41,957 nucleotides of DNA from Brevibacterium sp. UMB1308A (GTDB taxonomy: Bacteria > Actinomycetota > Actinomycetes > Actinomycetales > Brevibacteriaceae): positions 1 through 41,957 of the forward strand of contig NZ_JASPDO010000023.1 of NCBI RefSeq assembly GCF_030230605.1, written 5' to 3'. Positions within the stretch are counted from its first letter, which is position 1. Each line of letters begins with the position of its first letter. The notes below the pieces were generated by a model. The model saw only the letters and a program-made list of their open reading frames with translations, was not told where the DNA came from and did no database searches. This document shows positions 34,135 to 41,957 of this stretch, piece after piece. The translations under genes were made by a program, and so were the position numbers.

Positions 34135-35148
34135 TTAGAGAAAACCGATTCGGTCATACGCGTTTTTGACCGTAACATCAGCGATCTGTGTAGCCTTGTG
34201 AGCTCCGTTCAAGAGGATCCGCTGAAGTTCTGCTCGGTCTTCCAGCAGTTCGTTGGTGCGGGTCCGTACGGGGGTGAGAGCTTCAACAGCGAGATCTGCG
34301 AGCGCAACCTTGAGGTGGCCATACATCTTCCCGTCGAATTCGGCAACGATGCTGTCGATGCTCTGGCCCGACAAAGACGAATAAATGGTGAGAAGATTAG
34401 ACACTCCCGGCTTGTTGTCCGGATCGTACGCAATCACAGTGTCGTTGTCAGTGACGGCAGATTTAAACTTCTTCTGAAGAACCTTTGGCTCGTCCAAAAT
34501 GTCAATGCGCCCAGCAGGGTTCTTTCCCGACTTCGACATTTTTGCCGACGGGTCTTGCAGATCGTAGATCTTTGCCGTTTGCTTGAGGATTCCTGCTTCA
34601 GGAACTTTGAACGTTTCGCCATAGCGGTTGTTAAACCGTTCCGCCAAGTTGCGTGTCAGTTCCAAGTGCTGACGCTGGTCCTCCCCCACGGGCACAACAT
34701 CTGCCTGGTACAGCAGGATGTCAGCGGCCATGAGTGCCGGGTAGGTTAGCAATCCCAGCGACACGTGTTCGTTCTTTGCCGATTTGTCTTTGAACTGGGT
34801 CATGCGCTGAGCTTCACCCAAAGACGTGGTGCATTCCAGGATCCAGCTCAGTTTTGTGTGTGCGTCGACGTGGGACTGCACAAAGATTGTGGACTTTTCA
34901 GGGTCGAGTCCCGCGGCAATGAACTGTGCTGCTGTGCGCAAGGTACGTTCACGCAGTTCCTCAGGGTTCTGCTCCACCGTGATCGCGTGCATGTTTGCGA
35001 TGAAGAAGAACGCGTCATGGGTTTCCTGCTGTGCAACGAACTGTTGCAGAGCACCAATATAGTTACCGAGGTGAAGGGATCCCGACGTCGCTTGAACACC
35101 TGAAAGTGAGCGAGGACGGGTGACTGCTGATTGACTCATGCCCTCCAT
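34135..35148 (-). CDS. trpS: Tryptophan-tRNA ligase
   Basis: This class I synthetase charges tRNA-Trp. The HIGH-type motif is SGSLHLGNY (residues 22-30) and the KMSKS motif is AKMSKSGKN. At 337 residues it is full length. ATG at 35148 and ATG at 35139 are both possible; GGAGGG lies between them but only two bases before the second, so the first may be used without a leader. The CACCTCGG copy at 35066 encodes the HLG of the HIGH motif, so that copy may be protein-driven. Confidence 0.95.
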   Translation of the reverse strand: MEGMSQSAVTRPRSLSGVQATSGSLHLGNYIGALQQFVAQQETHDAFFFIANMHAITVEQNPEELRERTLRTAAQFIAAGLDPEKSTIFVQSHVDAHTKLSWILECTTSLGEAQRMTQFKDKSAKNEHVSLGLLTYPALMAADILLYQADVVPVGEDQRQHLELTRNLAERFNNRYGETFKVPEAGILKQTAKIYDLQDPSAKMSKSGKNPAGRIDILDEPKVLQKKFKSAVTDNDTVIAYDPDNKPGVSNLLTIYSSLSGQSIDSIVAEFDGKMYGHLKVALADLAVEALTPVRTRTNELLEDRAELQRILLNGAHKATQIADVTVKNAYDRIGFL

Positions 35149-35204
35149 TCTGCCATTTCAGCATCGCAGAACCGTCTCAATCGGCAAAAAACGTGCGGAT
35201 TGCA

Positions 35205-35220
35205 CGTGTTAAGAGTCACA
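35205..35220 (+). promoter_or_regulatory. CRP/GlxR-like site upstream of cstA
   Basis: CGTGTTAAGAGTCACA keeps the GTG-N8-CAC core of cAMP-receptor-type sites (TGTGA-N6-TCACA) with mismatches at two outer positions. It lies about 115 bases before the cstA start and just upstream of TATTAT (35227-35232), a possible -10. cstA is under cAMP-CRP control in E. coli; control here is inferred. Confidence 0.4.
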
Positions 35221-35333
35221 TCAAAGTATTATGCTAATTACCTCCAAAGCCGGAGTGACCCCAAGAACACTTTGTGTGTGCACAACCCAAACTTCGTCGC
35301 CTGCGACGAAAGACCCCAAAATAAGGAGCTCGA

Positions 35334-37571
35334 ATGTCGGTTGAGTACATTAAAACCGATGAAGCTCTCCCACCAGTTGCAGTGGAAGAGAAGCCCCGGT
35401 GGACACCGGGCAAAATTGTTTTATGGGTAGCCATTGCCCTTATCGCCGGTATCGGCTGGACCATGATTGCAATTGTTCGTGGTGAACAGCTCAGCGCAAG
35501 TTGGTTCGTCGCAGCAGCGGTGGGTTCCTACCTCATCGCTTTTAGGTTCTACGCGAAATTCATCGAATGGAAAGTGTGTCGCCCTGACCCCAAGCGCGCC
35601 ACACCCGCTGAACTTAATGACAACGGAAGGGACTTCACCCCCACCGACCGTCGTGTTCTCTTTGGCCACCACTTCGCCGCCATTTCTGGCGCTGGGCCAC
35701 TTGTGGGACCGATTCTTGCTGCTCAGATGGGTTACCTTCCCGGCACCCTGTGGATCGTTCTGGGTGTGATTGTTGCTGGAGCCGTGCAGGACTACATGGT
35801 TCTTTACTTCTCGACCCGCCGGAACGGACGCTCACTTGGCCAGATGGCCCGCGACGAGCTCGGCAAGGTCGGCGGTATCATCACCTCAATCGGAATCATC
35901 CTCATTATGACCATTCTGATTGCGGTTCTGGGTGTTGTCATTATTAACGCCCTTGCAGAATCCCCATGGGGTGTCTTCTCGATTGCGATGACCATCCCAA
36001 TCGCATTCTTCATGGGCTTCTACATGCGGTACCTGCGCCCAGGTGCAATCGTGGAAACCTCGGTGATCGGTGTTACCCTTCTTGTCCTCTCAATCGTTGC
36101 AGGCGGTTGGGTTCACAACGACCCGTTGTGGTCAGAAGTCTTCCACCTCACCAAAGTCCAGCTGGCATGGGGGCTGATGATCTACGGCTTCTTTGCAGCC
36201 GTTCTCCCGGTGTGGATGCTTCTTGCACCACGTGACTACCTGTCCACCTTCATGAAGATCGGAACGATCGGCCTGTTGGCAGTCGGAATCATTCTGGTGA
36301 ACCCAGAAGTGCAGATGCCTGCAGTTACACCGTTCGCGTCTAATGACCAAGGTCCGGCATTCGCAGGTTCCTTGTTCCCATTCCTGTTCATCACGATTGC
36401 ATGTGGTGCACTTTCTGGATTCCACGCCCTTATTTCCTCTGGAACTACGCCTAAGCTGCTAGAAAAGGAATCACAAGCCCGCCTCATTGGTTACGGCGGA
36501 ATGCTCATGGAATCGTTCGTGGCAATCATGGCGCTTGTCGCAGCTGTCAGCTTGGACAAGGGAATCTACTTCGCAATGAACGCCGCCGAACCTCTCACTG
36601 GTGGAACGCCTCAGGGCGCGGCCGACTTCATTACGAACAAACTTGGTATGCCGGGCATTGACGTTACTCCAGAAGCACTTGAACAAGCCGCGCACGACGT
36701 CGGAGAAGCCTCGATCGTGTCCCGTACCGGTGGTGCTCCTACCCTGGCTATGGGGATGGCCCACATTCTGCACAACGTGTTCGGTGGACCGGCCTGGATG
36801 AGCTTCTGGTATCACTTCGCGGTGATGTTCGAAGCACTCTTTATCCTCACCACGATTGACGCTGGTACTCGTGTCGCACGTTTCATGCTTTCGGACCTGT
36901 TGGGCAACTTCATGCCTAAGTTCCGCGACCCGTCATGGAACCTGGGCGCGTGGCTCACCACTTTGGTCATGGTTGCCGGATGGGGATCGATTCTGGTGAT
37001 TGGTGTGACTGACCCTCTTGGTGGAATCAACACGTTGTTCCCGCTGTTCGGTATAGCTAACCAGCTTCTTGCGGCGGTAGCCCTTGCGGTGGTTCTAGCG
37101 ATCGTGGTGAAGTCTGGTTACGCAAAGTACGCGTGGATCCCAGGTATTCCACTTGCATGGGACCTCGCTGTGACCATGACCGCGTCGTACCAGAAGATCT
37201 TCTCGACTAACCCCAAGCTCGGATACTGGGCACAGCACTTCGCAGTGCGTGAAAAACTGGCCGCTGGAGAAACGTCCATGGGTAACATCAACGGCGCAGA
37301 AGCGATGAACGCGGTTGTTCGCAACACGTTCATCCAAGGAACCCTGTCAATCGTGTTTGCTGTTCTGGTGCTCATGGTCGTCCTTATGGCGCTGTACCAG
37401 TGCTTCAAAGCAGTCACCACAGGAAAGGTGAGCACATCAGAAGAGCCAGCAGTGCCCACTAAGATCTTCGCACCAAAGGGACTCATCCCCACTAAGGCAG
37501 AACGTGAAGTTCAGGCTCAGTGGGACGCGTTCCAAAAGGAGCATGCACAAAAGGTCAAAGCGAATGACTAA
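35334..37571 (+). CDS. cstA: Carbon starvation protein CstA (pyruvate/peptide transporter family)
   Basis: This 745-residue multi-pass membrane protein has about 16-18 hydrophobic segments. The family signature TDRRVLFGHHFAAISGAGPLVGP is present around residues 100-122, as are IDAGTRVARFM and LFPLFGIANQLLA. CstA proteins take up pyruvate or peptides during starvation. AAGGAG lies five bases before the ATG. The gene overlaps the small YbdD-type gene downstream by eight bases. Confidence 0.95.
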   Translation: MSVEYIKTDEALPPVAVEEKPRWTPGKIVLWVAIALIAGIGWTMIAIVRGEQLSASWFVAAAVGSYLIAFRFYAKFIEWKVCRPDPKRATPAELNDNGRDFTPTDRRVLFGHHFAAISGAGPLVGPILAAQMGYLPGTLWIVLGVIVAGAVQDYMVLYFSTRRNGRSLGQMARDELGKVGGIITSIGIILIMTILIAVLGVVIINALAESPWGVFSIAMTIPIAFFMGFYMRYLRPGAIVETSVIGVTLLVLSIVAGGWVHNDPLWSEVFHLTKVQLAWGLMIYGFFAAVLPVWMLLAPRDYLSTFMKIGTIGLLAVGIILVNPEVQMPAVTPFASNDQGPAFAGSLFPFLFITIACGALSGFHALISSGTTPKLLEKESQARLIGYGGMLMESFVAIMALVAAVSLDKGIYFAMNAAEPLTGGTPQGAADFITNKLGMPGIDVTPEALEQAAHDVGEASIVSRTGGAPTLAMGMAHILHNVFGGPAWMSFWYHFAVMFEALFILTTIDAGTRVARFMLSDLLGNFMPKFRDPSWNLGAWLTTLVMVAGWGSILVIGVTDPLGGINTLFPLFGIANQLLAAVALAVVLAIVVKSGYAKYAWIPGIPLAWDLAVTMTASYQKIFSTNPKLGYWAQHFAVREKLAAGETSMGNINGAEAMNAVVRNTFIQGTLSIVFAVLVLMVVLMALYQCFKAVTTGKVSTSEEPAVPTKIFAPKGLIPTKAEREVQAQWDAFQKEHAQKVKAND

Positions 37572-37767
37572 GGTTTCGACACTCCTTAAACCGTTAAAAG
37601 CTGTTCATTGGTACATCAAGGAAATCATGGGCGAAAACGCCTACAAGCACTACCTCGAGTCCTATCAACAGCGGCATGGCACCTGCGAAGGCGCCATGGG
37701 AGAACGCGAGTTTTGGCGCGATCTCACTGACGAACAGGATCGAAACCCTAAAGCGCGCTGTTGCTGA
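37564..37767 (+). CDS. YbdD/YjiX family small protein
   Basis: This 67-residue protein is the usual partner of CstA-type transporters. It shows the family core AVHWYIKEIMGENAYKHYLE and ends in CC after FWRD. In E. coli YjiX and YbdD sit beside BtsT and CstA and are needed for transport, so the same partnership is expected here. The ATG overlaps the cstA stop, with AAAGG about nine bases upstream inside cstA. Confidence 0.9.
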   Translation: MTKVSTLLKPLKAVHWYIKEIMGENAYKHYLESYQQRHGTCEGAMGEREFWRDLTDEQDRNPKARCC

Positions 37768-37788
37768 GCACGCTGTAGCTACGAAACT

Positions 37789-37823
37789 GGGGGCACACGT
37801 TTTCACACGTGTGCCCCCATTTT
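37789..37823 (+). terminator. Rho-independent terminator of cstA operon
   Basis: GGGGGCACACGT (37789-37800) and ACGTGTGCCCCC (37807-37818) pair perfectly over 12 bases around TTTCAC, followed by ATTTT. Confidence 0.88.
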
Positions 37824-37875
37824 CGTTTACGCCTGACTACATGTGAGGAGTTACGCTTCGGCCCGCCGTTACCAC

Positions 37876-38694
37876 TTACTTGTTATCCACAAGCTCCGGC
37901 AGGTCGTAGTCAATGACTAATGGCGCGTGGTCACTCCACCGTTCACCCCATGACGCGGCCCTGTGTACTTGCGCGTTCGACGCCAATTCAGCAAGGTTGG
38001 GCGTGGCCATGTGGTAGTCAATCCGCCAGCCTGCGTCATTGTCGAAGGCTTTTCCTCGCATGGACCACCACGTGTACGGGCCCGGAACCTCACCGGAAAG
38101 TTTGCGGTGAACGTCGATCCAGCCGAGGTCGCCAAAGAATTCGTCAAAGTACGCACGTTCTTCCGGAAGGAAACCAGCCTTCTTTTGGTTGGCTTTCCAG
38201 TTCTTAATGTCCAGTTCCGTGTGCCCCACATTCAGGTCACCCGTCACAAGCGCATAGTCAGCGTGACGCGCAAGCTGTGGCAAACGCTCTTTCATACGGT
38301 CCAAGAACCGATACTTGTCATCCTGTTTAGGCGTCCCCGCTTCTCCTGAGTGCACGTACGCGGAAACAACAGTGAGCGTGGAGCCATCGGCTAAGTCATA
38401 GTCACATTCGATCCAACGGCCGGCCCCCGCAAAGTACTCATCGCCGATCCCAATGCGCACCTCACGCGCTGGTGTCTGCGATACAACAGCAACACCTGCC
38501 CGCCCTTTTGCTTCAGCATCAGCACTGTAAGCGCTGCCTCCGAATGGCTCCATGACTGAGTAGGCAATGTCATTTGCAGCTCTGACTTCTTGCAACGTCA
38601 AGATCTGTGGCGTGTTCTGGTTAAACCAGGGTTCCATTCCTTTCCGCATAGCTGCGCGGATTCCGTTCACATTTACGCTGGCGACAGTAATCAT
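37876..38694 (-). CDS. xthA: Exodeoxyribonuclease III
   Basis: It is an AP endonuclease/3'-5' exonuclease of base-excision repair with an EEP fold. ASVNVNGIRAA, LTLQEVRA (metal Glu), YVHSGE, TGDLNVGHTELD (catalytic Asp and Asn), WRIDYH and the terminal SDHAPLV are all present. At 272 residues it has the usual length. It converges with the cstA operon and is divergent from the GNAT gene. Confidence 0.93.
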   Translation of the reverse strand: MITVASVNVNGIRAAMRKGMEPWFNQNTPQILTLQEVRAANDIAYSVMEPFGGSAYSADAEAKGRAGVAVVSQTPAREVRIGIGDEYFAGAGRWIECDYDLADGSTLTVVSAYVHSGEAGTPKQDDKYRFLDRMKERLPQLARHADYALVTGDLNVGHTELDIKNWKANQKKAGFLPEERAYFDEFFGDLGWIDVHRKLSGEVPGPYTWWSMRGKAFDNDAGWRIDYHMATPNLAELASNAQVHRAASWGERWSDHAPLVIDYDLPELVDNK

Positions 38695-38798
38695 GTGTTC
38701 ATCCTTTCACGCAAAATATCTTACGAGTGACTCGGCTAACGTCCCTGTCATGAAAATTGGGTACAGTTAGAAGTCCTGAGATGACAAGGAGACGACTC

Positions 38799-39284
38799 AT
38801 GGCAACACCGGAATTCGACATTGAACGTCTAACCGTCAGCCCACTCGACGAAGTCGACGCGCAAGACCTGCGCACCTTCTTGGTCGATGAACAACAGAAA
38901 TTCTGGGGCGAACGCGACCTCAGCGAAGACCATGATCCATACTGGTTCCGCCAGTTGGCTGCGTCTGGCCTGGTCGCTCGATACAAAAACGAAATCGTTG
39001 GGTACCTTCTGGGTGTGATTCCCCTGGACGGTCCCGCTTATATTCACCTCGTTGCTGCCCGCGACGACTTCCGCCACCAGGGCATCGGTCGCAGGCTTTA
39101 CGACTCGTTCATCGAGTTGGCACGAAGCAAAGGCAAAACCGAAGTTCAGGCAACAACAATGCCGGAAAACTCAGCAGCCGTTTCGTTCCACTCATCAATC
39201 GGGTTCGAAAGCGTGCTCATGGACAATTACGCAGGCAAAGACAAAGCCCGCATTTTGTTCAAGCTCACGCTTGCTCTGCAGTAG
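38799..39284 (+). CDS. GNAT-family N-acetyltransferase
   Basis: This 161-residue acetyltransferase has the acetyl-CoA-binding motif RDDFRHQGIGRRLYDSFI (R/Q-x-x-G-x-G) at about 86-103 and the later NSAAVSFHSSIGF (motif B). The acceptor is unknown. ATG at 38799 has AAGGAG seven bases upstream; upstream in-frame ATGs lack one. It lies alone between xthA and a strong bidirectional terminator. Confidence 0.87.
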   Translation: MATPEFDIERLTVSPLDEVDAQDLRTFLVDEQQKFWGERDLSEDHDPYWFRQLAASGLVARYKNEIVGYLLGVIPLDGPAYIHLVAARDDFRHQGIGRRLYDSFIELARSKGKTEVQATTMPENSAAVSFHSSIGFESVLMDNYAGKDKARILFKLTLALQ

Positions 39285-39300
39285 TCGCAGGCACACAAAC

Positions 39301-39344
39301 CAAACACAAAGCGAGGGGATTCACATCCCCTCGCTTTGTGTTTG
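39301..39344. terminator. Perfect 20-bp bidirectional terminator
   Basis: Bases 39301-39320 pair perfectly with 39325-39344 around the tetraloop TCAC. The central part is GCGAGGGGAT/ATCCCCTCGC with A-rich and T-rich outer arms, so the outer arm supplies the U-tract in either direction. It serves the convergent GNAT and folD genes. Confidence 0.88.
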
Positions 39345-39424
39345 TGCGAGCAAAACTAGCCAGACAACACTAGCCAGCTAGACAACTCCGGGTTAACCAC
39401 CTCGGGCAAACCCTGGCAAGCCCA

Positions 39425-40303
39425 CTACGCAAGCGACCGTTCAGCGCTTTCAATGACGTTACGCAACAGTTCAACGCGCGTCATGGGCCCTACTCCCCCA
39501 GGGTTAGGCGAGTAGAACGAAGACTTAGCCCGCGCTTCTTCCGAAACGTCGCCCACGACCCGGGACTTGCCGGTTTCGGGGTCGGTTTCGCGCGAAACTC
39601 CCACGTCGACCAGCACCACGCCATCCTTGACCGAGTCCCCATCCACAATGTCTTTCACACCTGCGGCGGCGACAACGATATCGGCCTGCTGGAGCAGTTC
39701 CTTGAGGTTTGTGGTGCCCGTGTGCGTGAGCGTCACAGTGGCGTTCACGGCGCGACGAGTCAGAATCAACCCGATGGGCCGGCCCACGGTCACTCCGCGT
39801 CCCAGCACCACTACGTGTTTACCGTTGAGGTCAACACCGTGGCGTTCCAGAAGCTCAACGATCCCCACCGGCGTGCACGGCAATGACGACTCCACGTCTT
39901 CACCCACCCGCAGAACCAGGCGACCCAAGTTCATAGGGTGCAGGCCGTCGGCATCCTTGTCAGGGTCGATCAACTCCAAAACCCGGTTGGTGTCGATTCC
40001 TTTAGGCAGTGGCAACTGCACGATGAAGCCCGTGCACGCAGGGTTGTCGTTAAGGCGCTGAACTGCGTCCTCAATTTCCTGCTGGGTCGCGGTTTCAGGA
40101 AGGTCTTCTCGAATCGACTCGATGCCCACTTCAGCGCAGTCGCGGTGTTTACCCGCCACGTACCACTGTGACCCGGGGTCCTCACCAACCAGTAGCGTGC
40201 CCAGGCCCGGTGTGACACCGTGCTCTTTGAGGCGCGCAACTCGTTCAGCAAATTCCTGTTTGAGTGCTTTTGCGGTCGCTTTTCCGTCGAGAATCTGAGG
40301 CAT
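39425..40303 (-). CDS. folD: Bifunctional methylene-THF dehydrogenase/methenyl-THF cyclohydrolase
   Basis: It interconverts 5,10-methylene-, methenyl- and 10-formyl-tetrahydrofolate. Of 292 residues, [20 protein letters not shown] carries the catalytic Tyr/Lys region (YVAGK), FIVQLPLP is the second signature, and [11 protein letters not shown] is the NADP-binding site. The ATG overlaps the glyA stop by one base (TGATG), so the two enzymes that share methylene-THF are coupled. Confidence 0.96.
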   Translation of the reverse strand: MPQILDGKATAKALKQEFAERVARLKEHGVTPGLGTLLVGEDPGSQWYVAGKHRDCAEVGIESIREDLPETATQQEIEDAVQRLNDNPACTGFIVQLPLPKGIDTNRVLELIDPDKDADGLHPMNLGRLVLRVGEDVESSLPCTPVGIVELLERHGVDLNGKHVVVLGRGVTVGRPIGLILTRRAVNATVTLTHTGTTNLKELLQQADIVVAAAGVKDIVDGDSVKDGVVLVDVGVSRETDPETGKSRVVGDVSEEARAKSSFYSPNPGGVGPMTRVELLRNVIESAERSLA

Positions 40304-41586
40304 CAGTACTGTTTCAGTCCTTCATAAAGCGGGAATGCTTGGGTCAGGCGGTTAACGCGCTGGCGCTGTTCGTCAAGGTCGCAGCCTGGTTTGAGAACCT
40401 GCGCCATGATGTCGGCGACTTCAGTGAATTCTTCGTCACCAAAGCCTCGGGAAGCCAGTGCTGGGGTTCCCACGCGTAGGCCCGAGGTGACCATGGGTGG
40501 CCGTGGGTCGAAAGGAACCGCGTTGCGGTTAACAGTGATGCCAACCGAGTGGAGCAGGTCTTCTGCTTCTTGCCCGTTGAGCGCGGAGTTGCGCAGGTCG
40601 ACGAGCACCAGGTGGACGTCGGTTCCTTCTGTCAGCACGCTGACACCGGCGTCGGTGACGTCGTCCTGCAGGAGGCGTTCAGCCACGATCTTTGCTCCAC
40701 GAATGGTCCGTTCCTGCTTTTCTTTGAACTCAGCTGACTGTGCGATCTTAAATGCGATCGCTTTAGCTGCAACCACGTGCATGAGCGGTCCACCCTGCTG
40801 GCCTGGGAACACAGCCGAGTTGATCTTCTTGGCGATCTCTTCGTCACGGCTCAGGATCAGGCCTGAACGTGGGCCACTGAGGGTCTTGTGCACGGTTGAG
40901 GACACCACGTCCGCGTATGGGACGGGGCTGGGGTGCAGACCTGCTGCGACAAGCCCAGCGAAGTGCGCCATGTCTACCCACAGTTTCGCGCCAACTTCGT
41001 CAGCGATTTCGCGGAATGCTTCAAAGTCGAGGTGGCGTGGGTAGGCCGACCAGCCGGCCACAATCACTTTTGGCTTGCTTTCCAGTGCGGTCTTGCGCAC
41101 CTTGTCCATGTCCAGACGGTTGGTTGCTTCGTCCACACCGTATGCGGCGATGTCGTAGAGGCGGCCGGAGAAGTTGATCTTCATACCGTGAGTCAAGTGA
41201 CCACCGTGGGCCAGGCTCATTCCCATCAGCGTGTCCCCTGGGCGGGCCAGAGCGTGCATGACAGCGGCGTTTGCCTGTGCGCCAGAGTGAGGCTGCACGT
41301 TAGCGAAGTTTGCCCCGAAAAGCTCTTTCACACGGTCGATCGCAAGGTTTTCTGCGACGTCAACGTGTTCGCACCCGCCGTAGTAGCGACGCCCGGGGTA
41401 TCCTTCTGCGTACTTGTTAGTGAGGACTGATCCCTGTGCTTGCAGAATGGCTTTGGGGACGAAGTTCTCCGACGCGATCATCTCTAACGTGTCGCGTTGA
41501 CGTTGCAGTTCGTCATCCAAAACCTGTGCGATTTCTGGATCGACCTGTTCGAGCGATTCGCTCAAAATGGAGGGCACTGACGACAT
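40303..41586 (-). CDS. glyA: Serine hydroxymethyltransferase
   Basis: This PLP enzyme converts serine + THF to glycine + methylene-THF and so feeds FolD. Of 427 residues, [30 protein letters not shown] and the PLP-lysine motif [14 protein letters not shown] are all present. ATG at 41586 has AAGGAGAG before it; an upstream in-frame ATG at 41640 lacks a ribosome site. It is first of glyA-folD. Confidence 0.97.
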   Translation of the reverse strand: MSSVPSILSESLEQVDPEIAQVLDDELQRQRDTLEMIASENFVPKAILQAQGSVLTNKYAEGYPGRRYYGGCEHVDVAENLAIDRVKELFGANFANVQPHSGAQANAAVMHALARPGDTLMGMSLAHGGHLTHGMKINFSGRLYDIAAYGVDEATNRLDMDKVRKTALESKPKVIVAGWSAYPRHLDFEAFREIADEVGAKLWVDMAHFAGLVAAGLHPSPVPYADVVSSTVHKTLSGPRSGLILSRDEEIAKKINSAVFPGQQGGPLMHVVAAKAIAFKIAQSAEFKEKQERTIRGAKIVAERLLQDDVTDAGVSVLTEGTDVHLVLVDLRNSALNGQEAEDLLHSVGITVNRNAVPFDPRPPMVTSGLRVGTPALASRGFGDEEFTEVADIMAQVLKPGCDLDEQRQRVNRLTQAFPLYEGLKQY

Positions 41587-41755
41587 TAAAACTCTCCTTG
41601 CAGAACTCAGATCAGCGCTCACTTCTGTGGCACTGACCACCCTCTTCTATGGGCATATGTTCACCTTAACAGTGACCCCGGACACGGGCCGCTGTTATTC
41701 GTCGATTGGGCGGGCGTGACCGTGAAAGCCGCAACCATCTTGGGCGCGGAACGCT
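41587..41755 (-). other. glyA upstream region, no gene or riboswitch recognised
   Basis: The leader and promoter of glyA must lie here. I searched for the ZTP (pfl) and THF riboswitch cores known upstream of one-carbon genes and did not see them. No -10/-35 pair stands out. Confidence 0.4.
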
Positions 41756-41790
41756 TTTCGCTACAGTCGAATCTTTGGACTGTAGCGAAA
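41756..41790. terminator. Perfect 13-bp hairpin near right edge
   Basis: TTTCGCTACAGTC (41756-41768) and GACTGTAGCGAAA (41778-41790) pair perfectly around a nine-base loop. The A/T ends allow a short U-tract in either direction. It may end a minus-strand transcript entering from beyond the window, or be an IS or operator palindrome. Confidence 0.5.
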
Positions 41791-41957
41791 TGACCTCAGA
41801 TCACCCGTTACATTCATTTGTAGGTCCTCATCAGAGGATCTGGTCGCTGGTCCTGGTATGGCTTTTTTGCCCTGTCATCAATGATCCGGGGGGTGTTGCC
41901 GCCAGGAGTCCAGGACGCGCGTTGACTGCTGATAGGGACGTGGCCCGGCTTTGTTCG
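41791..41957. other. Right-edge stretch, coding status uncertain
   Basis: Two frames stay open to the window edge. On the minus strand 47 codons lead to TGA at 41814-41816, with the hairpin 23 bases further on (the last residues include KKPYQDQRPDPLMRT). On the plus strand ATG at 41790 opens 56 codons. I recognise neither. The minus frame is slightly favoured because a hairpin follows its stop. Confidence 0.3.

Noticed and set aside
41587..41957. Riboswitch upstream of glyA (ZTP or THF type)
   Set aside because: The conserved core motifs of either class were not found on the minus strand.

Overview
The window reads as a chromosomal segment of a moderate-G+C actinobacterium, probably of the order Micrococcales. 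The evidence is gene content: a MarP-type membrane serine protease, a TadA-associated protein next to tadA, malate:quinone oxidoreductase, a DtxR-type iron box, a DUF3618 gene beside a GroES-like gene, many GTG starts, likely leaderless genes, and tRNAs without encoded CCA. The species cannot be fixed from the sequence.

Layout. 1-3.9 kb: tRNA-Ser(CGA), tadA and its partner (minus strand), then upp, a winged-helix regulator and a membrane-anchored EEP-family hydrolase (plus). 3.9-8.4 kb: marP and prsW, translationally coupled, then mqo (minus). 8.6-10.9 kb: a tandem SnoaL-like protein and a succinate-semialdehyde dehydrogenase. 11.0-16.3 kb: an accessory block with two half-size ABC exporter-fold subunits behind an iron box, noticeably richer in G+C than the surroundings, and an intact IS481-family element ending a few bases from tRNA-Leu(UAG). 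16.3-19.8 kb: tRNA-Leu, bcp, a DUF3618 gene, a GroES-like gene, tRNA-Lys(CUU), a small membrane protein, an SDR and a universal stress protein. 19.8-27.5 kb: sucCD, a MarR regulator, a lipoprotein, then an amidohydrolase-adenosine deaminase-membrane protein operon and manC. 27.7-33.1 kb: sdhCDAB followed directly by a D,D-carboxypeptidase and a MobA-like gene. 33-41.6 kb: an App1-like phosphatase, trpS, cstA with a YbdD-type gene, xthA, a GNAT acetyltransferase, folD and glyA. The last 370 bases hold a perfect hairpin and no gene I can name.

How it fits together. Much of the window is core metabolism: three TCA-cycle modules (mqo, sucCD, sdhCDAB), an Sad-type SSADH that can feed succinate into SDH, one-carbon metabolism (glyA-folD), pyrimidine and purine salvage (upp, add), carbon-starvation uptake (cstA) and cell-envelope maintenance (marP, prsW, dacB-like, manC).

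The most unusual signal is not a gene. The non-palindromic octamer CACCTCGG occurs about 30 times by my eye count, 15 in each orientation, where base composition alone predicts about two. It lies mostly inside genes, roughly one per 1.4 kb, and its 7-base core also forms the arms of two terminator hairpins. Density, lack of strand bias and pairing in terminators resemble DNA uptake sequences of naturally competent bacteria. No such system is established by this window, and the count needs a proper k-mer test.
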